Translations under genes and position numbers: made by a program
The notes under the pieces: model-generated
Told to the model about the DNA's origin: nothing
Databases searched by the model: none
The model's input: the letters and a program-made list of their open reading frames with translations, nothing else
Assembly (NCBI RefSeq): GCF_021021475.1
Contig: NZ_JAINWL010000002.1
Span: 682,001 to 746,000, forward strand
DNA length: 64,000 nt
Source: Citromicrobium bathyomarinum
Lineage (GTDB): Bacteria; Pseudomonadota; Alphaproteobacteria; Sphingomonadales; Sphingomonadaceae
Reading direction: 5' to 3'
Shown here: positions 17,893 to 26,239 of the stretch, piece after piece
Position numbering within the stretch: position 1 is the first letter of the stretch
Layout of the letters: every line of letters starts with the position of its first letter

Positions 17893-18820
17893 TCCGGTGC
17901 TCGCCACCGCGATGGCGCTGGATGCGGCTTTCGGCTGGCCCGCCTGGCTCTACCGACGCGTGGGCCACCCCGTCGGCGGGGTTGCGCGGATCATCTCGGC
18001 AGGCGCGGACATGCTCAACCGGTCCCAATACAGCGCTTGGCAACGGCGGCTCGGCGGCATCGCGACCATGCTTGCGGTGATAGCGACTGCCGGTCTGCTC
18101 GCGTGGGCCGCACAAGCCTTCGTCCGACAGATGCTGGGTGACAACGGCTGGCCAGTCGTCGCGCTCCTCGCCTTTCCCGCCATCGCCCAGCGCAGCCTGA
18201 TCGACCATGTGCGTGCGGTGTCGAGCGCGCTCGCCGCAGGCGATCTCCCCACCGCGCGGCAGGCGGTGGCGATGATCGTGGGCCGCGATACGGCCGCTCT
18301 GGACGAAGCTGGCGTGGCGCGCGCCGCGATCGAGAGCTTGGCGGAAAGCTTTTGCGATGGTGTCATCGCGCCCATCTTCTGGTTCGCGGTGCTGGGCCTG
18401 CCCGGCATCTGGATGTTCAAGGCGATCAACACCGCCGACAGCATGATCGGCCATATCGAAGAGCCGTGGCGCGATTTCGGCTGGGCGGCCGCACGGATCG
18501 ACGATCTCGCGAATTTCGTGCCCGCGCGCCTCGCCGCGATCCTGATCTGCCTCGCTGGGCTTGGCGGCTGGCGCATCATGTGGTGCTACCATGCCCGCCA
18601 CGTCTCGCCCAATGCCGGTTGGCCCGAAGCGGCGATGGCAGGCGCTCTCGGCGTTCGCCTTGCCGGGCCGATCAGCTACGACGGGGTCGGGCATGACAAG
18701 CCCTTCATCGGCAGTGGCGGCGAGGCGACGCCCGGCGACCTTCGCAGGGCGATCCGGATCGTATCGCTTGCGTGGCTCATCACCCTCATGATTGCGGGAG
18801 CATTTGCATGGCTGGCCTGA
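17885..18820 (+). CDS. cbiB: Adenosylcobinamide-phosphate synthase (CbiB/CobD type)
   Basis: 311 residues from ATG 17885, eight bases inside the preceding gene. Integral membrane protein with the family segments HPVGGVARII, GRDTAALDEAGVARAAIESLAESFCDGVIAP, FKAINTADSMIGH and WPEAAMAGALGVRLAGP. It attaches aminopropanol phosphate to adenosylcobyric acid. Overlaps the next gene by 13 bases. Confidence 0.95.
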   Translation: MADPVLATAMALDAAFGWPAWLYRRVGHPVGGVARIISAGADMLNRSQYSAWQRRLGGIATMLAVIATAGLLAWAAQAFVRQMLGDNGWPVVALLAFPAIAQRSLIDHVRAVSSALAAGDLPTARQAVAMIVGRDTAALDEAGVARAAIESLAESFCDGVIAPIFWFAVLGLPGIWMFKAINTADSMIGHIEEPWRDFGWAAARIDDLANFVPARLAAILICLAGLGGWRIMWCYHARHVSPNAGWPEAAMAGALGVRLAGPISYDGVGHDKPFIGSGGEATPGDLRRAIRIVSLAWLITLMIAGAFAWLA

Positions 18821-20265
18821 TGCTGCAGGGGACAGGCTCCGACGTGGGCAAGTCGGTGCTGGTGGCGGGCCTGTGCCGCGCGCTCGCCAATCGCGGGATC
18901 GCGGTGCTGCCGTTCAAGCCGCAGAACATGTCCAACAATGCCGCCGTCACGCCCGACGGGGGCGAGATCGGCCGTGCGCAGGCGTTGCAGGCGGTGGCCG
19001 CGCGGGCGGAGCTGCATGTCGACATGAACCCCGTGCTGCTCAAGCCGCAAGCGGACCATACCTCGCAGGTCGTGGTCCATGGCAGGATGCGCGGCACGCT
19101 GGGTTCGGGATCGTTCAGGCAAGCGCGGGGTGCCCTGCTGGGCGAAGTGATGGAGAGCTATCGTCGGCTTTCGGCGCGGTGCGATATCGTGGTCGTCGAA
19201 GGCGCAGGCTCCCCGGCGGAGATCAACCTGCGCGCGGGCGACATCGCCAATATGGGCTTTGCACGTGCAGCCGGGGTGCCGGTCGTGCTGGTCGGCGATA
19301 TCGACCGCGGCGGCGTGATCGCGGCGCTGGCGGGCACGCGCGCCGTGATCGGCCCCGCCGATGCGGCGATGATCCACGGCTTCATCGTCAACAAGTTCCG
19401 CGGCGATCCCGCGCTGTTCACCGATGGCTACGCCGCCATAGAGCAGCTGACGCACTGGCGTGGCTATGGCGTGGTGCCGTGGCTGCCCAGGGCGCATCAT
19501 CTGCCGAGCGAGGATGCGGTCGTCCTCGAACGCGCAGGGGCCGCCAGCTCCGGCCCCAAACGCATCGCCTGCCCGATCCTGCCGCGCATCGCCAATTTCG
19601 ACGATCTCGATGCGCTGAAATCCGAACCCTCGGTCGAACTCGTGATGGTTCCGCCCGATACGCCGATCCCGGTGGTCGACATGATCGTGCTGCCCGGCTC
19701 CAAGGCGACCATCGCCGATCTCGCGTTCATCCGCGAGCAGGGCTGGCACATCGACATCGTCGCCCACCACCGGCGCGGCGGCGCGGTGCTGGGGGTTTGC
19801 GGCGGCTACCAGATGCTGGGCCGCTCGATCGACGATCCGCTCGGCATCGAAGGTGCGGCGGGGCGAGCGGAAGGTCTGGGACTGCTCGCTGTGGAAACCG
19901 TGCTGACCGGCGACAAGCGGGTGAGCCAGGTGCAGGGCAGGGCGCTCGACGCCGGGTTCGAGGGCTACGAAATCCACATCGGCCAGACCACCGGCCCCGA
20001 TACGACGCGCCCCTTTGCCATGCTGGGCGAAGGCCATGCGGACGGAGCGCGGAGCGCCGACGGCACGGTCATGGGGACCTATTGCCACGGCCTGTTGGAA
20101 TCGGGCCCCTTGCGCCGCGCACTGCTGGCGAAGATCGGCGCTCCCTCGCACGCGCAGCCTCACGCGGACCGCGTCGACGCCGCGCTTGAGGATATCGCGG
20201 CCACGCTGGAAGAGGCGCTCGACATCGACGGTCTCATCGCGCTCGCAGAGGAGAACGCCATATGA
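18808..20265 (+). CDS. cobQ: Cobyric acid synthase (CobQ/CbiP)
   Basis: 485 residues from ATG 18808 (MAGLMLQGTGSDVGKS). It amidates side chains b, d, e and g of adenosylcobyrinic acid a,c-diamide. N-terminal ATPase with P-loop GTGSDVGKS and PFKPQNMSNNA; D/GAGSPAEINLR; C-terminal glutamine amidotransferase with nucleophile Cys in GVCGGYQMLG and catalytic His in GTYCHG. The start at 18808 overlaps cbiB by 13 bases, and a start at 18772 would add 12 residues without family resemblance. Confidence 0.96.
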   Translation: MAGLMLQGTGSDVGKSVLVAGLCRALANRGIAVLPFKPQNMSNNAAVTPDGGEIGRAQALQAVAARAELHVDMNPVLLKPQADHTSQVVVHGRMRGTLGSGSFRQARGALLGEVMESYRRLSARCDIVVVEGAGSPAEINLRAGDIANMGFARAAGVPVVLVGDIDRGGVIAALAGTRAVIGPADAAMIHGFIVNKFRGDPALFTDGYAAIEQLTHWRGYGVVPWLPRAHHLPSEDAVVLERAGAASSGPKRIACPILPRIANFDDLDALKSEPSVELVMVPPDTPIPVVDMIVLPGSKATIADLAFIREQGWHIDIVAHHRRGGAVLGVCGGYQMLGRSIDDPLGIEGAAGRAEGLGLLAVETVLTGDKRVSQVQGRALDAGFEGYEIHIGQTTGPDTTRPFAMLGEGHADGARSADGTVMGTYCHGLLESGPLRRALLAKIGAPSHAQPHADRVDAALEDIAATLEEALDIDGLIALAEENAI

Positions 20266-20765
20266 CGAGCCTGCTGGTCCTGGGAGGCGCGCGCTCGGGC
20301 AAGAGCCGCTATGCGCAGCACCGCAGCGAAACGATCGACGGACGCCTCGCTTACATCGCGACGGCGGAAGCGCGCGACGAAGAGATGCACCAGCGGATCG
20401 ACCGTCACCGCGCAGATCGCGGCGAACGGTGGTTCACCATCGAGGCGCCGCTCGACCTGCCGGCTGCGATCGCGGAGGCGGATGTGAAGGCCGATGCAAT
20501 CCTCGTCGATTGCCTGACGCTGTGGCTGTCCAACCTCATTCTCGCCGATCTGCCGGTACCGGTCGACGCGCTCGAGCGTGCAATGAGCGAATGCCGTCAT
20601 CCGATCGCGCTGGTCGCGAACGAGGTTGGCTTCGGCATCGTGCCCCACAATGCCCTTGCCCGCCGCTTCCGGGACGAAGCGGGGAGGCTCCACCAGCGGA
20701 TTGCCGGCGTCGTGGACGAAGTCGTCCTGGTGGCGGCGGGGCTGCCGCTATCTCTGAAAGCATGA
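20262..20765 (+). CDS. cobU: Adenosylcobinamide kinase / adenosylcobinamide-phosphate guanylyltransferase
   Basis: 167 residues, usual length. P-loop LGGARSGKSRYAQ at residues 6-18; the guanylylation His lies in RIDRHRADR with the following ERWFTIEAPL; VDCLTLWLSN and NEVGFGIVP are family motifs. It makes adenosylcobinamide-GDP, the substrate of CobS. Last gene of the rightward cob operon, coupled by ATGA to cobQ. Confidence 0.95.
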   Translation: MTSLLVLGGARSGKSRYAQHRSETIDGRLAYIATAEARDEEMHQRIDRHRADRGERWFTIEAPLDLPAAIAEADVKADAILVDCLTLWLSNLILADLPVPVDALERAMSECRHPIALVANEVGFGIVPHNALARRFRDEAGRLHQRIAGVVDEVVLVAAGLPLSLKA

Positions 20766-20843
20766 GTCGCCAATGGCGTATTTCCGGCCGGGGAAAGGCT
20801 ACCTCACAGGCCGTGTTGTATAACCAGCGGGCATAGGAGCCGG

Positions 20844-20861
20844 AAAATGGCGGAGACGGAG
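20844..20861. repeat. Direct repeat copy A, tRNA-3'-end-like (putative att remnant)
   Basis: AAAATGGCGGAGACGGAG, repeated exactly at 26407-26424 in the same orientation. On the minus strand it reads as the acceptor/T-arm end of a serine-type tRNA (CTCCGTCTCCGCCA), a common target of site-specific integrases. No complete tRNA gene is present at either copy. Confidence 0.6.
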
Positions 20862-20993
20862 CGGTTCTGCCTTCTCGTCCAAGTATTTTCTACGCAGGGT
20901 CACTCAAGCCGATGCGCTCGATATTTCACTTTGGTCGCTTCGGTCGACGGCACTGCGGGTCGACGTGTTGCGCGGTGTCAGGTCTTGAAGCCG

Positions 20994-22016
20994 CTAGGAG
21001 GTGCGCAATTCGGTGAGTTTCTTTTCCCACATCAGCGCATGTTCGATGATCTTGTCGAGATTGTCGTAACGCGGCGTCCACGGAACGGTCGCGCGCAGCA
21101 GCGAACTGTCGGCCACGAGCATTGCCGGGTCGCCCGCGCGGCGCTCGCCAAAGACGCGTTCGATCTGGCCTCCCGTCACCCGGTCGACCGCGTCGAGCAC
21201 TTCGAGCACGGAGAACCCGCGTCCGTAGCCGCAATTCATCGTCAGCGATCGTTCCGGCTCGGCGATCAGCGCATCGAGCGCCAGCACATGCGCGGCCGCC
21301 AGATCGCTGACATGGATATAGTCGCGCACGCCGGTGCCGTCGGGCGTGTCGTAATCGGTCCCGAACACGCTCACCGCATCGCGCTTGCCCAGCGCGGCTT
21401 CGACCGCGACCTTGATCAGGTGTGTCGCTCCCGCGGTCGACTGCCCGGTGCGCGCTTGCGGATCGGCCCCGGCCACGTTGAAATAGCGCAGCGCGCAGAA
21501 GTTGATCGGATGGGCATGGGCGGTATCCGCAAGCATCTGCTCGGTCATCAGCTTGGACCAGCCATAGGGGTTGATCGGCACGGTCGGCGTCTGCTCCGTC
21601 ACCGGCGAGACATCGGGCACGCCGTACGTGGCGGCAGTGGAGCTGAACAGGATATGCGGCACGCCAGCCGCCACCGCAGCCTCGATCAGGCCACGGCTCT
21701 TCACCGTATTGTTTTCGTAATACCACAATGGCTTGGCAACAGATTCAGGCACGATGATCGAGCCTGCAAAGTGCATCACAGCCCCTTTGCCATCGCCCAT
21801 GCCCTGTTCGGCAAAGACACGTGCGAGCAGATCGCGGTCGGCGATATCGCCTTCGTAGAAAGGGACGTCCTCAGGTACCGCGAAGCGGAAGCCGGTCGAA
21901 AGGTTGTCGATCACCGCCACCGGGCGGCCGGCGTCGCGCAGCGCGTGAACGGCGTGGCTACCGATATAGCCTGCACCGCCGGTTACGAGGGTGGGGCTTT
22001 TATCCATTCTCTCCAT
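20994..22016 (-). CDS. galE: UDP-glucose 4-epimerase
   Basis: 340 residues (331 if the second ATG at 22007 is used). It interconverts UDP-glucose and UDP-galactose. Short-chain dehydrogenase fold with NAD motif VTGGAGYIGSHAVHAL, catalytic Ser in LFSSTAATYG, the YGWSKLMTE Tyr-x3-Lys, and FCALRYFNVAGADP. Convergent with cobU and next to a decayed polysaccharide-export gene, so a role in exopolysaccharide precursor supply is plausible. Full length and apparently intact. Confidence 0.95.
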   Translation of the reverse strand: MERMDKSPTLVTGGAGYIGSHAVHALRDAGRPVAVIDNLSTGFRFAVPEDVPFYEGDIADRDLLARVFAEQGMGDGKGAVMHFAGSIIVPESVAKPLWYYENNTVKSRGLIEAAVAAGVPHILFSSTAATYGVPDVSPVTEQTPTVPINPYGWSKLMTEQMLADTAHAHPINFCALRYFNVAGADPQARTGQSTAGATHLIKVAVEAALGKRDAVSVFGTDYDTPDGTGVRDYIHVSDLAAAHVLALDALIAEPERSLTMNCGYGRGFSVLEVLDAVDRVTGGQIERVFGERRAGDPAMLVADSSLLRATVPWTPRYDNLDKIIEHALMWEKKLTELRTS

Positions 22017-22551
22017 GGGTTCTCAAATACGTCCACTTGGGATCAGATCAAGCGAAGCCTCTATTCACAATACCTATGCAGATTCGTTAATTCATCGCGG
22101 TCGGTTTGTTTCAACCATTCTCGTCTTTCTCGACCGTTGCACTCCGCAATGCCGATTTCGGGCACGATGCGGGTTCGGGCTTCAATCCCGGGGGTCGATG
22201 GTGCCTCGAGGGCTTGCAATTGATTGTTTTTAAGGGATGGTTTACCATCTTTCCTCGAAACCGGAGCGCTACGCAGCGGGTCTTTCCAAGCGAGGCCAGA
22301 TATCTTCTGACTTGCGAATTGAATCTCAATTACTGTGCTGCCTGGGGCTCTTACGCGCTCGGGACAGAGCGATTTCTTGAATGCCACTATTTGGAAAAAT
22401 CGGCGTGAGGCGGCTATTGGAAGAAGAGGACCGCGCGCGTTCGTAGACCTTAGCATCGGCGGGCTTGCTGAAGGTCCTCGCCTAATGGTTCGGAAACCGC
22501 TGCCCTGTACCAATCTAGAAGACCTAAAGTTTGGAAATACCATGGAAGATC
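22017..22551. other. Intergenic region with no recognisable gene
   Basis: 535 bases between divergently oriented galE and the GAF gene, noticeably more AT-rich in places. It should hold both promoters. A short palindrome AATTGA-ATC-TCAATT lies at 22317-22331. Open frames here lack conserved features and ribosome sites; I see no RNA gene. Confidence 0.5.
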
Positions 22552-23037
22552 GTGAAAAAAAAGCGCCTGCAGACGCTCCACGGCTACCGTTTGCTCGACA
22601 CCCCGCCCGAGCCGGAATTCGATGATGTCGTAAGGCGGGCCGCAGAGCGCTTCGGCACCCCGATTGCGCTCATGTCGCTGGTCGACGCCGACAGGCGGTG
22701 GTTCAAGGCGAAGGTCGGCCTCGATGTCGACGAGACGCCGCGCTCGGTCGCATTCTGTGCCTATGCCATTCAGGGCGATGACGTGATGGTGGTGGAAGAT
22801 GCCAGGGACGACGAGCGTTTCAGCCGCAATCCTCTGGTCCTCGATGATCCATCGATCCGCTTCTACGCGGGCGCTCCGGTGACCGCAGAAGGTGGAGACA
22901 AGCTGGGCACGATCTGCATCATCGATCGCAAGCCGAGGCATGATTTCAGCGAGGCGGACAGGGAAGCCCTGACCAAACTGGCGGCTGAAGTCAGCCGGAT
23001 GCTGGGATCGGCCAAAGAAATGGCCCGCTCCGGCTAG
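22552..23037 (+). CDS. GAF-domain sensory protein
   Basis: 161 residues from a GTG at 22552, preceded by GGAAG (22544-22548); an in-frame TTG at 22531 is an alternative. Nearly the entire protein is one GAF domain of the stand-alone type: YRLLDTPPEPEFDDVVRRAAERFG, ISLVDADRRWFK-like IALMSLVDADRRWFKAKVG, FCAYAI and FYAGAPV, LGTICIID. Such domains bind small ligands or chromophores, or act in phosphorelay networks. Its stop is three bases before a MASE1 gene remnant, with which it was probably co-transcribed. Confidence 0.85.
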   Translation: MKKKRLQTLHGYRLLDTPPEPEFDDVVRRAAERFGTPIALMSLVDADRRWFKAKVGLDVDETPRSVAFCAYAIQGDDVMVVEDARDDERFSRNPLVLDDPSIRFYAGAPVTAEGGDKLGTICIIDRKPRHDFSEADREALTKLAAEVSRMLGSAKEMARSG

Positions 23038-23040
23038 GAC

Positions 23041-23622
23041 ATGAGCGGTAGCGCATCCATCCGCGCAGGCAGAGCATCGGGTCCGTTGATTTGGGGCGGG
23101 CTGCTGGCCAGGCTCCCGGTGCAAATCCTCGGCCTTGCGCTGGGATATGCCCTGCTCGGCTGGATCGGCCAGCAGCTGGCACCGCCGCCCGGCTTTGCTT
23201 CGCTCATCTGGCCGGCAGCGGGGCTCTCCATCGCGGCTATCACTGCTCTGGGCTACCGTGTCTGGCCGGGCGTGTTTTTGGGCGCGTGGTGCGTCAATGC
23301 GCTCGCGGCTGGTTCGGGCGAGCTTCAAGCCGATGTGACCGTGGCGCTCGATGCCACTTTGATCGCGACCGGGTCGACCCTGCAGGCCCTTCTGGGGGCT
23401 TACTGGATAAGGAGCCGCGCGGGTTTCCCGCTCAAGCTGGAGGGGCCGCGAGAACTCGTGCGGCTTCTCCTGTTGGTCGGCCCGTTCACCTGTCTTGTCG
23501 GCGCCACCGTCGGAACGGCGACGCTCTTCGCGAGCGGCGTCGTGGCGCAGAGCAACCTGATCAACTTCTGGCTGCGCTGGTGGGGCGGCGACATGGGCGG
23601 CGTTCTGATTGTCGTCCCGCTT
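23041..23622 (+). pseudogene. 5' remnant of a MASE1-domain membrane sensor
   Basis: About 194 residues of an N-terminal MASE1 membrane sensor: APPPGFASLIWPAAGLSIAA, GYRVWPGVFLGAWCVN, and FWLRWWGGDMGGVLIVVPLL. At about 23617-23627 homology stops abruptly and the next sequence is the antisense of a polysaccharide-export gene. The remaining frame (to 23781) is Arg/Ala-rich shadow sequence. The output domain (usually histidine kinase or diguanylate cyclase) is missing, so this is most likely a truncated gene. An assembly error cannot be excluded. Confidence 0.75.
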
Positions 23623-23938
23623 CTTCGTCGCCCAGCAGGCTCAGCGTCAGCCTGTCGCCCGGAGACAGGGGAGATGTGCGCGCGAGGAATTCCTCGGGCC
23701 GCGCCCGGCGCAGCGTGTCGAGCTCGCGCGGCGCGCGCCAGTCGCAGGTCGGGGCACCGCGCGCGTCCGGCGCGGCCATGACCCAGTCGCCTTCGGGGTG
23801 GCCGCTGGTGCGCCCCAGGTCCTGGCCAGGCAGCCACGCGGAACCGGAAATGTTGGCCGGGGCAGGGCCCGACACGCAGGCACCCAGCGAAGCCGCCATT
23901 GCAAGCACGGAAATGCGGCGATTGAAATTGAAAGACAT
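23620..23938 (-). pseudogene. 5' remnant of a polysaccharide-export outer-membrane lipoprotein (Wza-like)
   Basis: The start is ATG at 23938. A type II signal peptide (RRISVLAMAASLGACVSG, lipobox LGAC) is followed by about 70 residues and the beginning of a poly-export domain, LSPGDRLTLSLLGDEE. Homologues continue with a strand of the type 'GEYVVD', but here the sequence switches into the antisense of the MASE1 gene. The gene is therefore truncated after about 105 residues. A candidate sigma-54 promoter is about 40 bases upstream of its start. Confidence 0.72.
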
Positions 23939-23975
23939 CGAACCTGACCCTCTGGATTGCATTTGGGCCAGATGT

Positions 23976-23991
23976 TTCAAGGAGCGTGCCA
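23976..23991 (-). promoter_or_regulatory. Candidate sigma-54 promoter for the export-lipoprotein remnant
   Basis: On the minus strand TGGCACG (23991-23985), four bases, then TTGAA (23980-23976). The -24 element is a perfect match to sigma-54 consensus; the -12 element has GA instead of the conserved GC, which weakens it. Spacing is correct, and the predicted start would be about 25 bases before the ATG at 23938. Confidence 0.55.
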
Positions 23992-24044
23992 GATGGCGCG
24001 CATCCCCGGTTTTGGGCGATCGGAGGGGGCTTCAGTTGCGCCTT

Positions 24045-24100
24045 TCGCATTTTGCGAGGGTGCATCTTCGCAATTTGCAAAGGCGTTTCGCATTATGCAT
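24045..24100. promoter_or_regulatory. Three tandem palindromic activator sites between divergent sigma-54 promoters
   Basis: Three copies of a TCGCA-N3-TGCRW box: TCGCATTTTGCGA (24045-24057, perfect palindrome), TCGCAATTTGCAA (24068-24080) and TCGCATTATGCAT (24088-24100). Starts are 23 and 20 bases apart, about two helical turns. They lie 68-117 bases upstream of the rightward predicted start and 88-131 upstream of the leftward one, the usual distance for enhancer-binding proteins. The likely ligand is the sigma-54 activator encoded at 24741. Confidence 0.65.
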
Positions 24101-24141
24101 CGGCCAATGGCCAGGATGCACGCTTTTCCGTCGCTCAAAAC

Positions 24142-24157
24142 CGGCACGCATCTTGCT
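24142..24157 (+). promoter_or_regulatory. Candidate sigma-54 promoter for the haem-NO-binding/activator genes
   Basis: CGGCACGCATCTTGCT matches the consensus TGGCACG-N4-TTGCW except for the first base, with the GG (24143-24144) and GC (24155-24156) dinucleotides exactly ten bases apart. Predicted transcription start is near 24168, about 40 bases before the TTG start at 24209. Because the operon encodes a sigma-54 activator, autoregulation is implied. Confidence 0.7.
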
Positions 24158-24208
24158 CCTGTAAATGCGTTCGCGCGAAAGCGCTCTCCGCTGAGACAGG
24201 AGCTTCCG

Positions 24209-24741
24209 TTGAAAGGCCTTATATTTTCCGAACTCATTCGCTTTATGGAAGAAAAGCAGAACCCACTATTCGTGGAGCAGGTAATCGCCGCGGCGGACCT
24301 GCCTAACGATGCTGCATTTTCCCGCATTGGCGTGTATCCCACAGCGCATGCATTGCTTCTCGTGGGGGCTGCGTCGCAATTATCGGGTATTCCGGTTGCC
24401 GCTCTGTGCGAGGAATTCGGCACATACCTGTTCGGGCGCTTCAATATTCTCTACCCTGAGATCATGTCGTCCTATTCCACCGCCGAAAGCCTGCTCGAAC
24501 ATGTCGCGGGCACATCCACGAGGATGTGAAGGTGCTCTATCCCGACGCCACTCCTCCCGAAGTGACCATGAGGACGCAGGACGACCAGTGCATCGTCGAA
24601 TATCGGTCGCACCGTCCTCTGGCGCATATTGCATGCGGTCTGATCCGGGGGTGTCTCGACCACTTCGGTGACGAGCGAAAGATCGAATGGGTCAACTGTA
24701 GCGAGAGCGGCGACGCCGCCACATTCAGGATTGCGGCATAA
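24209..24741 (+). pseudogene. Haem NO-binding (HNOB/H-NOX-related) protein, frameshifted
   Basis: Start TTG at 24209, preceded by AGGAG (24198-24202). The first frame gives about 100 residues (LKGLIFSELIRFMEEKQN, YPTAHALLLVGAASQLSG, EEFGTYLFGRF) and then stops at 24529. The second frame, open to 24741, carries HIHEDVKVLYPDATPPE and IVEYRSHRPLAHIACGLI. Together they make one full HNOB domain with the YxSxR haem-propionate motif and the His that should ligate haem. One missing base near the G run at 24508-24510 explains the break, just before the ligand His. True mutation and sequencing error are both possible. It overlaps the response-regulator gene by one base. Confidence 0.78.
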
Positions 24742-26239
24742 TGGCAAACTCTGTTCTGATCGTCGAAGACAGCGCCTCCATCGCGCTCGGTTATGCGGCG
24801 CAGTTGCAAAGCGCCGGGCACAAGGTGGATGTCGCCGAGACTCTGGCCGACACGAAGGTCGCTCTGCGTCGCGGGGATTTCGATGTCGTGCTGCTCGACC
24901 TGCAATTGCCCGACGGCAATGGCATGGACCTTATGGGCGGCAATTCGTCCGACGATAAGCCGCTCCCTGCCTTCATCATCGTCACGGCGGACGGCTCTCT
25001 TGCCCGCGCAATCGATGCGATGCGGTTGGGTGCTTACGATTTCCTGGTCAAACCCGTGGCCGGCGAACGGCTGCTGACCACGGTGCGCAACGCCGCCGAA
25101 CGGGGGCGACCCGCGCGAAAGGCACAGGCGCCCAAGCGCGCGGACACCGCAAACGGCTATCACGGCTTCATCGGCAAATCGCCTGCCATGCTGCAGGTGT
25201 ACGACGCGATCGAGAATATCGCGAGTTCCAAGGCGACAGTCTTCGTTACCGGAGAGAGCGGCACGGGCAAGGAGGTGACTGCCGAAGCGATCCACGCCGC
25301 AGGCGCGCGCAGCAATGGCCCCTTCGTGGCGATCAATTGCGGCGCTATTCCCGAGAGTCTGCTGGAGTCCGAGCTGTTCGGCCATGTGAAAGGTGCCTTT
25401 ACCGGCGCGGTCGAAAACCGGATCGGCGCTGCCAAGGCGGCCGATGGCGGCACATTGTTTCTCGACGAAATCTGTGAAATGGAGCTGAAGCTGCAGGTCA
25501 AACTGCTGCGTTTCCTGCAAACCGCGACCGTCCAGCCGGTCGGGTCGAGCCGGTCGACGTGCGGATCGTGTGCGCGACCAATCGCGACCCGATTGCCGAA
25601 GTGGCGGCGGGCCGGTTCCGCGAAGACCTTTTCTATCGCCTGAATGTCATCCCGCTCGAACTGCCGCCGCTGCGCGCGCGCGGAAAGGACGTGCAGTTGA
25701 TTGCCGAGCAATTCATGGCCCGCTTCGGCAAGGAAGAAGGGCGCGAGCTGACGGCATTGAGCGAAGAAAGCCGCGCCGCGCTGTACGAACATCCGTGGCC
25801 GGGTAACGTCCGCGAGTTGCAGAACACCGTCCGCCGCGCCGTGGTCGTCGGGTCCGGCCCGACCCTGGATCTTGCATTGCAGCGGAATCCCGGCGCATCC
25901 GTCCAGCAGGTAGCGCTTGCCGGTCATGCCGGTCCTGATGTCACCATGCCGAGCCCGCTCGACGCTGACAGGCAACCTGCGCGGCACGACGTGTGGGAAG
26001 GGATGACGCTAGATCAGATCGAGCGGATGGCGATTCACGCAGCGATCAAGCGTTGCGATGGAAATATCACCAAGGCGGCGAAGACGCTCGATGTCAGCCC
26101 CTCGACCGTCTACCGCAAGCTGGAAAAATGGGGGGGCAGCGATCGATTGAGCGGTCGCGGGTTCGCGATATTGCTTCAGCTGGCGGGCAACCGCGTGCGC
26201 GGATCGCTCGCGCGCGCGCCTGCTTGTTCGCCATTTTGA
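24741..26239 (+). pseudogene. Sigma-54-dependent response regulator (NtrC family), frameshifted
   Basis: Receiver domain (residues 1-120; VVLLDLQLPDGNG phospho-Asp), AAA+ domain with Walker A GESGTGKE, the sigma-54 contact motif GAFTGA and Walker B GGTLFLDEI, then a frame break near 25541-25556. The other frame resumes at VDVRIVCATNRD and continues through RFREDLFYRLNVIPL and WPGNVRELQNT to a Fis-type helix-turn-helix (NITKAAKTLDVSPSTVYRKL). The missing sequence is consistent with loss of one copy of a 10-base tandem repeat (CGGGTCGAGC). If real, the product lacks part of the AAA+ domain and the DNA-binding domain. It was probably the regulator of the palindromes at 24045-24100. Confidence 0.8.

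Noticed and set aside
18676-20163. 495-codon minus-strand frame opposite cobyric acid synthase
   Set aside because: Mirror of the cobQ coding frame with no conserved features of its own.
20847-22223. 458-codon plus-strand frame opposite galE
   Set aside because: Shadow of galE; its ATG lies inside the direct repeat but no protein family is recognisable.
22061-22543. 160-codon minus-strand frame in the galE-GAF gap
   Set aside because: No ribosome site, no domain, and overlaps the expected promoter region.
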